In this document: piece after piece, positions 15,805-24,691 of the stretch | How positions within the stretch are numbered: position 1 is the stretch's first letter | How the letters are laid out: each line of letters opens with the position of its first letter | From: Streptomyces sp. WMMC500 | GTDB lineage: Bacteria > Actinomycetota > Actinomycetes > Streptomycetales > Streptomycetaceae | Assembly (NCBI RefSeq): GCF_027497195.1 | Contig: NZ_CP114905.1 | Coordinates: forward strand, 8,348,001-8,412,000 | Reading direction: 5' to 3' | DNA: 64,000 bases | Position numbers and translations under genes: made by a program | Notes under the pieces: generated by a model | What the model saw: only the letters and a program-made list of their open reading frames with translations | Told to the model about the DNA's origin: nothing | Databases searched by the model: none

Positions 15805-18356
15805 GCACCGACCAGACCGCCACGCCCAGCCGCCGGACCGTCCTCGGCGGCCTCGGCGCCGCGGCCGTGACCACGCAGGGCGTCCTCGGCGCCGCACCGG
15901 CCGCCGGCGCCGGGTCCGCCTCCGCGTCCCCGGCGCCCGGCGCGGAGCACGCCACCGGCTCCGTCACGTACCGCGACAAGCAGATCCACATCGACGGCGA
16001 GCCCGCCCTCGTCCTCGGCGGGGAGATCCACTACTTCCGGCTCCGGCGTGCCGACTGGCAGTCCCGGCTCGACCGGGCCCGCGCGGCCGGGCTCAACGCG
16101 ATCGCGACGTACGTCCCCTGGATGTGGCACGAGACCCCCGACGGCGACATCGACGTCACCGGGCGCACCCGGCCCGAGCGCGACCTCGGGGCCTTCCTCG
16201 ACCTGTGCACCGACAACGGCTTCGACGTCGTCGTGCGGCCCGGCCCCTTCACCATGGCCGAGCTGAAGGGCGAGGGCGTGCCGGAGCGGGTGCGCAGGGA
16301 ACACCCGGAGATCAACCCCCGGGGATGGCACGGCGCCGACGGCCCCACGCCCGCCGTGGACTACCTCGCGCCCGCCTTCCTCGAGGAGGCCCGCCGCTGG
16401 TACGACGCCGTCATGCCGGTCATCGCCCGGCGGCTGCGCCGCGACGGCCGCCCGGGTGTCGTGGCCTGCCAGCTCGACAACGAGATCGGGATGCTCGACT
16501 GGGTGAGCAACACCCCCGCGCTCACCGCTCACGTGCTGCGGGACTTCCGGGGCTGGCTGGAGCGGACGTACGGGGACGGCCTGGCCGACCGCTACCCGTT
16601 CGCCGGCGACTCCGACGACGCGTTCGACAGGGGGGTCCGGGAACCGGCCGACGGCTACTCCGCCGCCCTCATGCACGACCTCGGCGCGTTCATGCGCGGT
16701 CGCTTCGCCCGCTACGTCGACGCGCTGCGGGAGGCCGCGGAGGACAACGGGGTGCGCGGCATCCCCTTCCTCATCAACATCCACGGCACCGGCGGCGGCC
16801 GGGGGACCAACTTCCCCATCGGCATCAGCCAGCTCATGGAGACGTACTCCGGCAGGCCGGGGCTGATCTCCGGCGCCGACTTCTACCTCGGCGACCTGAC
16901 CTTCAGGAACGTCACCGACCTCTACCTGGTCAACTCCTTCATGGACGCGACGAACGACCGCGACCAGCCCGTCACCGCCCTGGAGTTCGACGCCGGCCAC
17001 GCGGACTACGGCAACAACCTCGACAACCAGTCCGGTGCCGAGGCCGCCGACCTGAAGACCCGGCTCTGCCTGGCGCAGGGCGCCAAGATGATCAACTACT
17101 ACCTGTTCGCCGGCGGGTTCAACCCCAAGCTCGACGAGCCGCTGAACGACGGGAACGACCGCATCGGGTCCACCGGCGAGCGCCACGGCTTCGCCGCCCC
17201 GGTCGACCCCGAGGGGCGGCCGGGCCCGAGCTATCCGTCCCTGGTCCGCACGGGCCGGGCGGTACGCGCCAACGCCGCCGTGCTCGCGCCGATGCGGGCG
17301 GAGTACGACGACCTGGCGCTCGGCTTCGTACCGGACCACTACCTGACCGAGTACCACCCCGACACGGACTCCGTGCGGGCCGTACTGGGCGACGTCGAGC
17401 CGGTGCGGGGCTTCGGCCCCGGGGGCGCACTGTCCCGCGGCATGCTGCTGGGCGGCTACCGGTACCGCAGCGTCGACCTGCAGGCCGGCGACCTCGATCC
17501 AGCCCGGACCCCCGTCCTCGGGCTGGCCACCGGCGAGTACCTGGCCACAGAAGTCCAGCTACGTCTGGTGCGCTACCTCCGGGCGGGCGGCCGGCTGCTG
17601 CTCTCCGGCCTGCTGCCGGGCAGGGACATGTCCGGCAGGCCGTCGACCGGGCTGCGGGACGCGCTCGGGCTGCGGCCCGGGAAGACACTCACGGACGCCG
17701 ACCGGTTCTTCCTCTCCGTGACCGCGCACGGCTGGGCCGCCCCGCGGGCCGAGATCCGGGTGCCCCGGGCCCAGTTGTGCACGGCGGGTCCCGGGAGCCG
17801 CGCGGACGTCGTGCTGCGCGAGCTGTCCACGGGGACCGGCTGCGGGTTCGACATCCCGGTCGGCAAGGGACGGGCGGTCGTCCTCACCTGTACGTACCGC
17901 TGCGACCTCGACTTCTGGGCCGCGGCGCTGCGCAGGCTCGGTGCGCGGCCGGGGCTCACCCACGACGCGCGGCTGCCGGGCGTCTTCCTGCTCACGACGG
18001 CGGACGACGACGGCGGGCGGCTGCTGCACGCCTTCAACATCTCCTCCGGCTACGGGCAGGACGTCACCGTCGCGGAGCGCGGCAAGGCCCTCTTCGGCGG
18101 GGAGCGGCTGCACCTGCCGGGGCGCGGCGCGGTGATGCTGCCGCTGGGGCTGCGCGCGGGCGGCCTGCGGATCGCGTACGCCACCGCGGAGATCACCGGG
18201 ACCGCGGACGGGCAGGTGTCCTTCCGGGCGCCCGGCGACGAGGCGGTCGTGGCCGTCGACGGACCCGCGCGCTGCGCGGGGGCGAAGGTCTCCGACGAGG
18301 GCGGCCGTACGGTGCTGCGGGTGCGGCGGCGGGAGTTCACCGTGCACCGGGGCTGA
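15801..18356 (+). CDS. Tat-exported GH35 beta-galactosidase-like enzyme
   Basis: An 851-aa enzyme with a Tat signal (SRRTVLGGLGAAAV). The GH35 barrel starts at about residue 50 with GGEIHYFR, WQSRLDRARAAGLNAIATYV and VVRPGPF. The acid/base is E228 in QLDNEIG (the usual motif is QxENEYG) and the nucleophile is probably E395 in ALEFDAGH. A long C-terminal part has a Rossmann/glutaminase-like section (VLGLATGEYL, LLSGLLPG) and beta-sandwich modules, as in large GH35 proteins. The changed motif around the acid/base suggests a non-lactose substrate. It is coupled to the preceding gene by an ATGA overlap and followed by a strong terminator. Confidence 0.82.
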   Translation: MSTDQTATPSRRTVLGGLGAAAVTTQGVLGAAPAAGAGSASASPAPGAEHATGSVTYRDKQIHIDGEPALVLGGEIHYFRLRRADWQSRLDRARAAGLNAIATYVPWMWHETPDGDIDVTGRTRPERDLGAFLDLCTDNGFDVVVRPGPFTMAELKGEGVPERVRREHPEINPRGWHGADGPTPAVDYLAPAFLEEARRWYDAVMPVIARRLRRDGRPGVVACQLDNEIGMLDWVSNTPALTAHVLRDFRGWLERTYGDGLADRYPFAGDSDDAFDRGVREPADGYSAALMHDLGAFMRGRFARYVDALREAAEDNGVRGIPFLINIHGTGGGRGTNFPIGISQLMETYSGRPGLISGADFYLGDLTFRNVTDLYLVNSFMDATNDRDQPVTALEFDAGHADYGNNLDNQSGAEAADLKTRLCLAQGAKMINYYLFAGGFNPKLDEPLNDGNDRIGSTGERHGFAAPVDPEGRPGPSYPSLVRTGRAVRANAAVLAPMRAEYDDLALGFVPDHYLTEYHPDTDSVRAVLGDVEPVRGFGPGGALSRGMLLGGYRYRSVDLQAGDLDPARTPVLGLATGEYLATEVQLRLVRYLRAGGRLLLSGLLPGRDMSGRPSTGLRDALGLRPGKTLTDADRFFLSVTAHGWAAPRAEIRVPRAQLCTAGPGSRADVVLRELSTGTGCGFDIPVGKGRAVVLTCTYRCDLDFWAAALRRLGARPGLTHDARLPGVFLLTTADDDGGRLLHAFNISSGYGQDVTVAERGKALFGGERLHLPGRGAVMLPLGLRAGGLRIAYATAEITGTADGQVSFRAPGDEAVVAVDGPARCAGAKVSDEGGRTVLRVRRREFTVHRG

Positions 18357-18360
18357 CCGG

Positions 18361-18402
18361 CCCCGCGGGCCCGTGGCACCCGAGGTGCCCGGGCCCGCGG
18401 GG
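18361..18402 (+). terminator. long GC hairpin after the GH35 gene
   Basis: Arms CCCCGCGGGCCCG (18361-18373) and CGGGCCCGCGGGG (18390-18402) continue inward as GGCACC/GGTGCC with a CGA loop and one bulged T. The stem of 19 pairs ends the exported-enzyme unit just before an operator that starts the next unit. Confidence 0.75.
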
Positions 18403-18420
18403 GCAGGCACGACTTCCGTA

Positions 18421-18434
18421 TGTATGCGCTTTCC
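18421..18434. promoter_or_regulatory. LacI-type operator, site 3
   Basis: TGTATGCGCTTTCC shares its first 11 bases with the operator at 11034. It lies between the terminator and the GH3 gene, so the GH3-sulfatase-GH13 unit appears to have its own promoter under the same repressor. Confidence 0.6.
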
Positions 18435-18489
18435 CCGGCGATGACCCCGCCGGTCGGGCGCGATCAAGGCAAGAGGACTTCGGATTCAC

Positions 18490-20631
18490 ATGCGCGGACC
18501 GCACGAAGACAAGGTCAAGGACCTGCTCGGCAGGATGACCGTCGAGGAGAAGCTGGGCCAGCTCCAGCAGCTCACCTGGACCGGGGCGACGGGGCCCGGG
18601 GGCGGCCAGACGGCGGAGGTCGAGCGCGCGGCCCGGGCCGGCCTGCTCGGCTCGGTACTCAACCTGCACGGGGCGAAGCACACCAACGAGCTGCAGCGCA
18701 TGGCCGTGACGGAGTCCCGGCTGGGGATCCCGCTGCTGTTCGCCCAGGACGTCATCCACGGCTTCTGGACCACCTTCCCCATCCCGCTCGCCCAGGCCGC
18801 CGCGTTCGACCCGGCGGTCGTCGTCAGCGACGCACGGGTGTCGGCCAGGGAGGCCCGCTCCAACGGAGTGCGCTGGACCTTCTCGCCGATGATGGACGTC
18901 ACCCACGACCCCCGATGGGGCCGGATCGCGGAGAGTTGCGGAGAGGACCCCTACCTCAACGCCGTCCTCGCGGTCGCCAAGGTCCGGGGCTACCAGGGCG
19001 ACGACCCGGACGATCTCACCGCGGCCGACACCCTCGCGGCGTGCGCCAAGCACTTCGTGGCGTACGGCGGCGCCGAGGGCGGGCGCGACTACAACACCGT
19101 CGACGTCTCCGAGCAGCGGCTGCGCAACCACTACCTGCCGCCGTTCAAGGCGGCCGTGGACGCCGGGGTGGCCACGGTGATGGCGGCCTTCAACACCGTC
19201 AGCGGGGTCCCGGCGCACGGCAACCCGCACACCCTGACCGGCATCCTCAAGGAGGAGTGGGGCTTCGACGGGCTCGTCGTCAGCGACTACACCGGCGTCG
19301 AGGAGCTGATCGCGCACGGCTACGCGGCGGACGGCCCCGACGCCGGCCGGCTGGCTCTCACGGCAGGCGTCGACATGGAGATGGTCAGCACCCGCATCGC
19401 CGGCCACGGCGCGCAGTTGCTCGGCGAGGGGCGGATCACCGCGGACCGGATCGACGACGCGGTCGCGCGGGTGCTGCACCTGAAGTTCGCGCTGGGCCTC
19501 TTCGACGACCCGTACACGGACGAGAGCGCCGCCGTCGACGCGCCGACACCCGCGTCCCGCGCGGCGGCGCGGGAGGCCGCGGCCCGCTCCATGGTGCTGA
19601 TGAAGAACGACGGCGTCCTCCCGCTGGACCCCGGTCTCGGCTCCGTCGCCGTGGTCGGCCCCTTCGCCGACTCCACCGACCTGCACGGCACCTGGGCAGG
19701 ACCCGGCTGCCGGCGGTTCCCCTCGGTCAGCGTGCTCGACGCCGTACGCGCCGCCGCCCCGGGCGCGCGGGTCGCCCACGCCGGAGCGGAACCGGCGCAG
19801 GCGGCGTCCGCCGCCCGGGCCGCCGACGTCACGGTCGTCGTGGTCGGCGAGGACCCGGAGCTGAGCGGCGAGGCCGCCGCGCGCAGCGACATCGCGCTGC
19901 CCGCGGGACAGCGCGAGCTGATCGCCGCGGTCGCGGCGACCGGCAGGCCGTTCGCCGTCGTGCTGGTCAACGGCCGGCCGCTGACGATCGGGGACTGGGC
20001 AGACGAGGTCCCGGCGCTGCTGGAGGCGTGGCACCCGGGCATCGAGGCCGGGAACGCCGTCGCGGACGTCCTGTTCGGCGCGGTCAACCCCGGCGGCAAG
20101 CTGCCGGTGACCTTCCCCCGCTCCGTCGGGCAGATCCCCGTCTACTACAACCGGGAGAACACCGGCCGCCCGTACGACCCGGACGAGAAGTACACGTCCA
20201 AGTACCTCGACCTGGCCGACGGACCCCGGTTCCCCTTCGGCCACGGCCTCAGCTACACCGAGTTCAGCACCGGAGACCCGAGCCTCGGCCGGGACACGGT
20301 CACGGCGGAGGCGCTGGAGCGGGGCGAGCGTGTGGAGGTCGAGGTCGCCGTCGCCAACACCGGTGACCGCGCGGGCGAGGAGGTCGTCCAGCTCTACGTG
20401 CACGATCCGGTGGCGAGTATCGTCCAGCCCCTGCGGCGGCTGCGCGGCTTCGCCCGCGTCGCGCTCGGCCCGGGCGAGAGCTGCACCGTGCGTTTTACCC
20501 TCGGAGCCGAGGACCTCGGGTTCTGGACCAACGACGCGGCCGGACGGCACGTCGTCGAGCCGGGCCGGATCGACCTCTACGCCGGTACGAGTTCCCTGAC
20601 CGAGGCCCGCTGCACGCTCGTGATCGCCTGA
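18490..20631 (+). CDS. GH3 beta-glucosidase (BglX-like), predicted cytoplasmic
   Basis: A 713-aa exo-acting glycosidase. The GH3 N-terminal barrel contains KHFVAYGG (about residue 187) and the nucleophile D266 in VVSDYTGVEEL. The alpha/beta sandwich (VVVVGED, WHPGIEAGNAVADVLFG) and a C-terminal fibronectin-III-like domain (FPFGHGLSYTEF, VQLYVHD) follow. Unlike periplasmic BglX it has no signal peptide, so it should act on imported oligosaccharides. GH3 enzymes also occur in beta-1,2-glucan (GH144) clusters, which agrees with the 14335 gene, but beta-1,3, beta-1,4 or beta-xyloside specificity is not excluded. It leads the second transcription unit, 36 bp before the sulfatase. Confidence 0.88.
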   Translation: MRGPHEDKVKDLLGRMTVEEKLGQLQQLTWTGATGPGGGQTAEVERAARAGLLGSVLNLHGAKHTNELQRMAVTESRLGIPLLFAQDVIHGFWTTFPIPLAQAAAFDPAVVVSDARVSAREARSNGVRWTFSPMMDVTHDPRWGRIAESCGEDPYLNAVLAVAKVRGYQGDDPDDLTAADTLAACAKHFVAYGGAEGGRDYNTVDVSEQRLRNHYLPPFKAAVDAGVATVMAAFNTVSGVPAHGNPHTLTGILKEEWGFDGLVVSDYTGVEELIAHGYAADGPDAGRLALTAGVDMEMVSTRIAGHGAQLLGEGRITADRIDDAVARVLHLKFALGLFDDPYTDESAAVDAPTPASRAAAREAAARSMVLMKNDGVLPLDPGLGSVAVVGPFADSTDLHGTWAGPGCRRFPSVSVLDAVRAAAPGARVAHAGAEPAQAASAARAADVTVVVVGEDPELSGEAAARSDIALPAGQRELIAAVAATGRPFAVVLVNGRPLTIGDWADEVPALLEAWHPGIEAGNAVADVLFGAVNPGGKLPVTFPRSVGQIPVYYNRENTGRPYDPDEKYTSKYLDLADGPRFPFGHGLSYTEFSTGDPSLGRDTVTAEALERGERVEVEVAVANTGDRAGEEVVQLYVHDPVASIVQPLRRLRGFARVALGPGESCTVRFTLGAEDLGFWTNDAAGRHVVEPGRIDLYAGTSSLTEARCTLVIA

Positions 20632-20667
20632 GGCGCACGGCCCCGCCACCCACGGAGGTTCACCACC

Positions 20668-22104
20668 ATGACCGCGCCCCGGCGGCCCAACATCATCCTC
20701 TTCATGACCGACGACCACGCCCCCGCGGCCATCGGCGCCTACGGCAGCGTGATCAACAAAACCCCCGCGGTCGACCGGCTCGCCGCCGAGGGCGCCGTCT
20801 TCGAGAACGCCTTCTGCACCAACGCGATCTGCTCCCCGGCCCGCGCGACCCTGCTGACCGGCACGTACAGCCACGTCAACGGCATGACGTCGCTCGAAGG
20901 GCCCACCCACAAGTTCGACGCCGCGCAGCCGTCGTTTCCCCGGATGCTCCAGGAGGCCGGCTACCAGACGGCCATCGTCGGCAAGTGGCACCTCGGACAC
21001 GGCGAGGGACACGACCCGGAGGGCTTCGACTACTGGGAGATCCTGCCGGAGCACGGCGTCTACCACGACCCGGACTTCCTGAGCGCCGAGGGACGCAGGA
21101 CGTACCCTGGATACGTCACCGACGTCATCACGGACCTGGCCCTGAACTGGCTGGACCGGCGGGACCCTGACAAGCCGTTCTGCCTGCTCGTCCAGCACAA
21201 GGCGCCGCACCGGGCGTTCGAGCCCGCGGAGCGCCACCGCAGCCTCTACGCGCACGAGGACATACCCGCGCCGCCCACCCTCCACGACGACCTCGCCGGC
21301 CGCGCCCCCGCGGCCCGCGAGGCCGAGATGACCATGGAGGACCTCACCGCGGAGGACCTCAAGGGGGAGCCGGTGCCGCCGGGGCTGTCACCGCGGCAGG
21401 AGCGCGAGTGGCGCTACCAGCGCTACATCAAGGACTACCTCCGCGTCATCGCTGCCCTCGACGAGAACGTCGGCCGGGTGCTGCACTACCTCGACGTCAG
21501 CGGACTGGACGCCGCCACCGCCGTCGCGTACACCTCCGACCACGGCTTCTTCCTCGGCGAGCACGGCTGGTTCGACAAGCGCTTCATGTACGAGGAGGGC
21601 ATGCGCATCCCGCTCGTCGTCCGCTGGCCGGGCCGGATCGAGGCCGGCGTCCGGCGGCGCGAACTGGTGGCGAACGTCGACTTCGCCCCCACCCTGCTGG
21701 ATCTGGCCGGAGTGCCCGCGCACCCGCGGATGCAGGGGCACTCGCTCGTGCCGCTCATGCTCGGCGAGAAGCCCGCGCGCTGGCGGGACGCGGTCTACTA
21801 CCGCTACTACATGCACCTGGACGTCTGCCACAACGTCCAGGCCAGCTACGGCATCCGCACCGAAAGGCACAAGCTCATCCACTACCCCGGCCACGGTTCC
21901 GGCGCCGACGGCGCCAAGGACACGCCGCGCCCCGCCGCCTGGGAGCTCTTCGACCTCGCGGCCGACCCCCACGAGCTGCGCAACCTCTACGACGATCCGC
22001 ACTACGCCGACGTCGTCCGCGAGCTCACCGACCGGCTCGCCGCGCTGCAACGCGACTTCGGCGACACCCCGGCCGGCCGGCTGCCCGCGGGAGCGGCCGC
22101 ATGA
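20668..22104 (+). CDS. type I (formylglycine) sulfatase
   Basis: A 478-aa arylsulfatase-superfamily hydrolase that removes a sulfate ester. The core shows the metal-binding NIILFMTDDHAP, the maturation motif C55-S-P-A-R59 (Cys55 would become formylglycine), GKWHLG, and SDHGFFLGEHGWFDK. The C-terminal YYRYYMHL segment resembles sulfatases acting on amino-sugar or polysaccharide sulfates. No signal peptide is present, so desulfation would occur in the cytoplasm after uptake. A formylglycine-generating enzyme is needed and is not encoded here. The stop overlaps the GH13 start. Sulfatases are uncommon in Streptomyces sugar operons, which makes this the key clue to substrate. Confidence 0.9.
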   Translation: MTAPRRPNIILFMTDDHAPAAIGAYGSVINKTPAVDRLAAEGAVFENAFCTNAICSPARATLLTGTYSHVNGMTSLEGPTHKFDAAQPSFPRMLQEAGYQTAIVGKWHLGHGEGHDPEGFDYWEILPEHGVYHDPDFLSAEGRRTYPGYVTDVITDLALNWLDRRDPDKPFCLLVQHKAPHRAFEPAERHRSLYAHEDIPAPPTLHDDLAGRAPAAREAEMTMEDLTAEDLKGEPVPPGLSPRQEREWRYQRYIKDYLRVIAALDENVGRVLHYLDVSGLDAATAVAYTSDHGFFLGEHGWFDKRFMYEEGMRIPLVVRWPGRIEAGVRRRELVANVDFAPTLLDLAGVPAHPRMQGHSLVPLMLGEKPARWRDAVYYRYYMHLDVCHNVQASYGIRTERHKLIHYPGHGSGADGAKDTPRPAAWELFDLAADPHELRNLYDDPHYADVVRELTDRLAALQRDFGDTPAGRLPAGAAA

Positions 22105-23690
22105 CCCCGCCGGCCTGGCTGGCGGACGCCGTCCTGTACCAGATCTACCCGCAGAGCTTCGCCGACTCCGACGGCGACGGCATCGGCGACCTCGCCGGCA
22201 TCGAGCAGAAGCTGGACCACCTGGCCTGGCTGGGCGTCAACACCGTCTGGCTCAACCCCTGCTTCGCCTCACCGTTCCACGACGCCGGCTACGACGTGGC
22301 CGACTACTACACCGTCGCACCCCGCTACGGCACCGACGAGGACCTGGCGGCGCTCGTCGACAGCGCAGGACGGCGCGGCATCCGGGTACTGCTCGATTTG
22401 GTCGCGGGACACACCTCCGACCGGCACCCCTGGTTCACCGCCTCCGCCGGCGACCCCGGCGACCACCGCTACATCTGGGCCCCCGAGGGCCCGCGCCCGG
22501 AGGGCTTCGAGCCCTCACCGGGCACCCGCGCCGGCTGGTACAAGCCGAACTTCTTCCCCAGCCAGCCGGCCCTGAACTTCGGCTACGCGCGCACCGACCC
22601 CGCCGAGCCGTGGCGCGTGCCGGTCGACGCCGAGGGCCCGCGCGCCAACCGGCGGGCCCTGCGCGACATCATGGACCACTGGCTGCGTCTGGGCCTGGCC
22701 GGCTTCCGGGTGGACATGGCCGCCTCCCTGGTCAAGGACGACCCCGGGCACGCGGAGACGGCGAAGCTGTGGACCGAGCTGCGCGGCTGGCTGGACGCGG
22801 CGCATCCGCGGGCCGCCCTCCTGGCGGAGTGGGGCGACCCGGGGACGTCCGTCCCGGCAGGCTTCCACGGCGACTTCTTCCTGCAGTTCGGCGGCGAAGA
22901 CAACGGCCTGCCCCTGCGCTCGCTCTGGCACAACGGGAGCGGCACGGTCAACGAGGAATGGGGCCCGGCGAGCGCCTACTTCGACGCCGAAGGCACGGGC
23001 ACCCCGCAGACGTTCCTGGACGGCTGGCGAGCCGCGACCGAGTCGATGGGCGACGCCGGCTTCGCCGTCCTGCCCACGTCCAACCACGACTTCTCCCGGC
23101 TGGCCTGCGGGCCGCGTACGGCCGAGCAGTTGCCCGCCGCGTTCGTGTTCCAGCTCACCTGGCCCACCCTGCCGGCGATCCACTACGGCGACGAGATCGG
23201 CATGCGCTACGTACCCGGCCTGCCCGACCACGAGGGCAGCGTCCTCGGCCCGCGCTACAACCGGGCGGGTTCGCGCACCCCCATGCAGTGGGACGACGGT
23301 GTGAACGCGGGCTTCTCCTCCGCCCCCGCCGACCGGCTGTACCTCCCGCTCGACCCGGACCCGGACCGCCCCACCGTGGCCGCCCAGCGTGCCGACGAGG
23401 GCTCCCTGCTGCACCTGGTGCGGCGGCTGATCGCCCTGCGCAGGGCAGCCCCCGAACTGGGCAGCGCCGGCCGGGCGGAGGTGTGGCACGCCGGGTATCC
23501 GCTGGTCTACGTCCGCGGCGGGAGGTACCTGGTGGTGGTCAACCCGGGGCGGGCCCCCGCCACGGCCACCATGCCGGCGGACGTGCGCTGCACCGCGCTG
23601 GAGGCGTCCGGCGTCACCGTCGGGGACGGCGGCGACATCGGGGCGGCGGGCTTCGGCTACGGGGTGTTCGAGCTCTCGGAGCCGGTCTGA
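22101..23690 (+). CDS. GH13 alpha-glucosidase-like enzyme
   Basis: A 529-aa alpha-amylase-superfamily enzyme without signal peptide, probably an intracellular exo-alpha-glucosidase or transglycosidase. The catalytic residues are D205 (GFRVDMA), E243 (LLAEWG) and D330 (TSNHDF), all in place; a C-terminal beta-domain ends the protein. Conserved region I, normally DxxxNH, reads DLVAGH, so the Asn is replaced by Gly. QIYPQSFADSDGDGIGDLAGI is typical of oligo-1,6-glucosidase/sucrose-type subfamilies. Translation is coupled to the sulfatase (ATGA). An alpha-acting enzyme beside beta-acting GH3 and GH35 implies a mixed-linkage or alpha-containing substrate. Confidence 0.85.
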   Translation: MTPPAWLADAVLYQIYPQSFADSDGDGIGDLAGIEQKLDHLAWLGVNTVWLNPCFASPFHDAGYDVADYYTVAPRYGTDEDLAALVDSAGRRGIRVLLDLVAGHTSDRHPWFTASAGDPGDHRYIWAPEGPRPEGFEPSPGTRAGWYKPNFFPSQPALNFGYARTDPAEPWRVPVDAEGPRANRRALRDIMDHWLRLGLAGFRVDMAASLVKDDPGHAETAKLWTELRGWLDAAHPRAALLAEWGDPGTSVPAGFHGDFFLQFGGEDNGLPLRSLWHNGSGTVNEEWGPASAYFDAEGTGTPQTFLDGWRAATESMGDAGFAVLPTSNHDFSRLACGPRTAEQLPAAFVFQLTWPTLPAIHYGDEIGMRYVPGLPDHEGSVLGPRYNRAGSRTPMQWDDGVNAGFSSAPADRLYLPLDPDPDRPTVAAQRADEGSLLHLVRRLIALRRAAPELGSAGRAEVWHAGYPLVYVRGGRYLVVVNPGRAPATATMPADVRCTALEASGVTVGDGGDIGAAGFGYGVFELSEPV

Positions 23691-23863
23691 CCGCCGCCGG
23701 CCGCCTCACCGCCGTCCGGTGGGGCGTCAGCCGGGCATTCTTCGCGGGCCATCACCCTCGGTTACTATGCTCACTTCATGCCGGAGGCGGGCGGCCGACG
23801 TTCTCGTTCTGCTCCGGGCACCCCCTCCGCCGATTGCGAGGCTGACACGTTGGACGGCCCGGG

Positions 23864-24691
23864 ATGATGCTGCGAGAAGTCACCGCGACCCGCTACGTCA
23901 CACCGCTGCGGGAAGGCGGATCGCTCCCCGGCGTCGTCGAGGCGGACGACCTCGGCACCTACGTGATGAAGTTCACCGGCGCCGGCCAGGGGCGCAAGGC
24001 GCTGGTCGCCGAGGTGATCAGCGGGGTCCTGGCCCGGCGGCTGGGGCTACGGGTGCCGGAGCTCGTGGGGCTCCAGCTCGACCCCGTCATCGGCCGCGCC
24101 GAGCCGGACGAGGAGGTCCAGGCGCTGCTGAAGGCCAGCGGGGGACTCAACCTCGGCATGGACTTCCTGCCCGGCTCGCTCGGCTTCGACCCGCTGGCCT
24201 TCCGGGTCGACGCCGCGGAGGCCGGCCGGGTGGTGTGGTTCGACGCGCTGGTCGGCAACGTCGACCGGTCGTGGCGCAACCCCAACATGCTGGTCTGGCA
24301 CGGCGACCTGTGGCTCATCGACCACGGCGCCACCCTCATCTGGCACCACAACTGGCCCTCCGCCGAGGCCGCGGCCGACAAGCCGTACGACGCCTCCGAC
24401 CACGCGCTCGCCGCCTTCGGCCCGGACGTGGCCGCCGCGGCGGCGGAGCTGGCGCCGCGGGTGACCGCCGAGTTGCTGGCCGAGGCGGTGGCCGAGGTGC
24501 CGGAGGAGTGGCTGGACGGCGAGCCGGGGTTCGGCTCCCCGGCCGAGGTGCGCGCCGCGTACGTCGGGACGCTGGCCGCCCGCGCCCCCCGGGTGCACGA
24601 GCGGATCGTGGTGGGCGAGCGCAGCGCGGACAGGCCGTCGAAGGCGCCGGAGTGGCTGAGGGCCAGGCCGTCGCGGAAGGAGACGCGATGA
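23864..24691 (+). CDS. HipA-like kinase-fold protein (HipA_2 type)
   Basis: A 275-aa protein with the C-terminal HipA kinase fold but without the HipA N-subdomain or a HipB partner. Key residues are Lys36 (YVMKFTGAG, ATP binding), a catalytic-loop equivalent NVDRSWRNPNML with D134, and D153 in LIDHGA where the metal-binding Asp is expected. The next gene, overlapping by ATGA, encodes a DUF3037 protein; this two-gene arrangement recurs in bacteria, so the two proteins probably act together. The start is uncertain (two adjacent ATGs, weak ribosome site), and a possible -10 box TACTAT lies at 23763. Biological role, toxin or otherwise, is unproven. Confidence 0.72.
   Translation: MMLREVTATRYVTPLREGGSLPGVVEADDLGTYVMKFTGAGQGRKALVAEVISGVLARRLGLRVPELVGLQLDPVIGRAEPDEEVQALLKASGGLNLGMDFLPGSLGFDPLAFRVDAAEAGRVVWFDALVGNVDRSWRNPNMLVWHGDLWLIDHGATLIWHHNWPSAEAAADKPYDASDHALAAFGPDVAAAAAELAPRVTAELLAEAVAEVPEEWLDGEPGFGSPAEVRAAYVGTLAARAPRVHERIVVGERSADRPSKAPEWLRARPSRKETR

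Noticed and set aside
14241..18356. 1371-aa plus-strand frame
   Set aside because: Its first 520 codons run out of frame through the glycoamylase-like gene as Arg-rich nonsense; only the part from ATG 15801 is the GH35 protein.
18337..21285. 982-aa minus-strand frame opposite GH3 and sulfatase genes
   Set aside because: No recognisable domain; both plus-strand genes have complete catalytic motifs.
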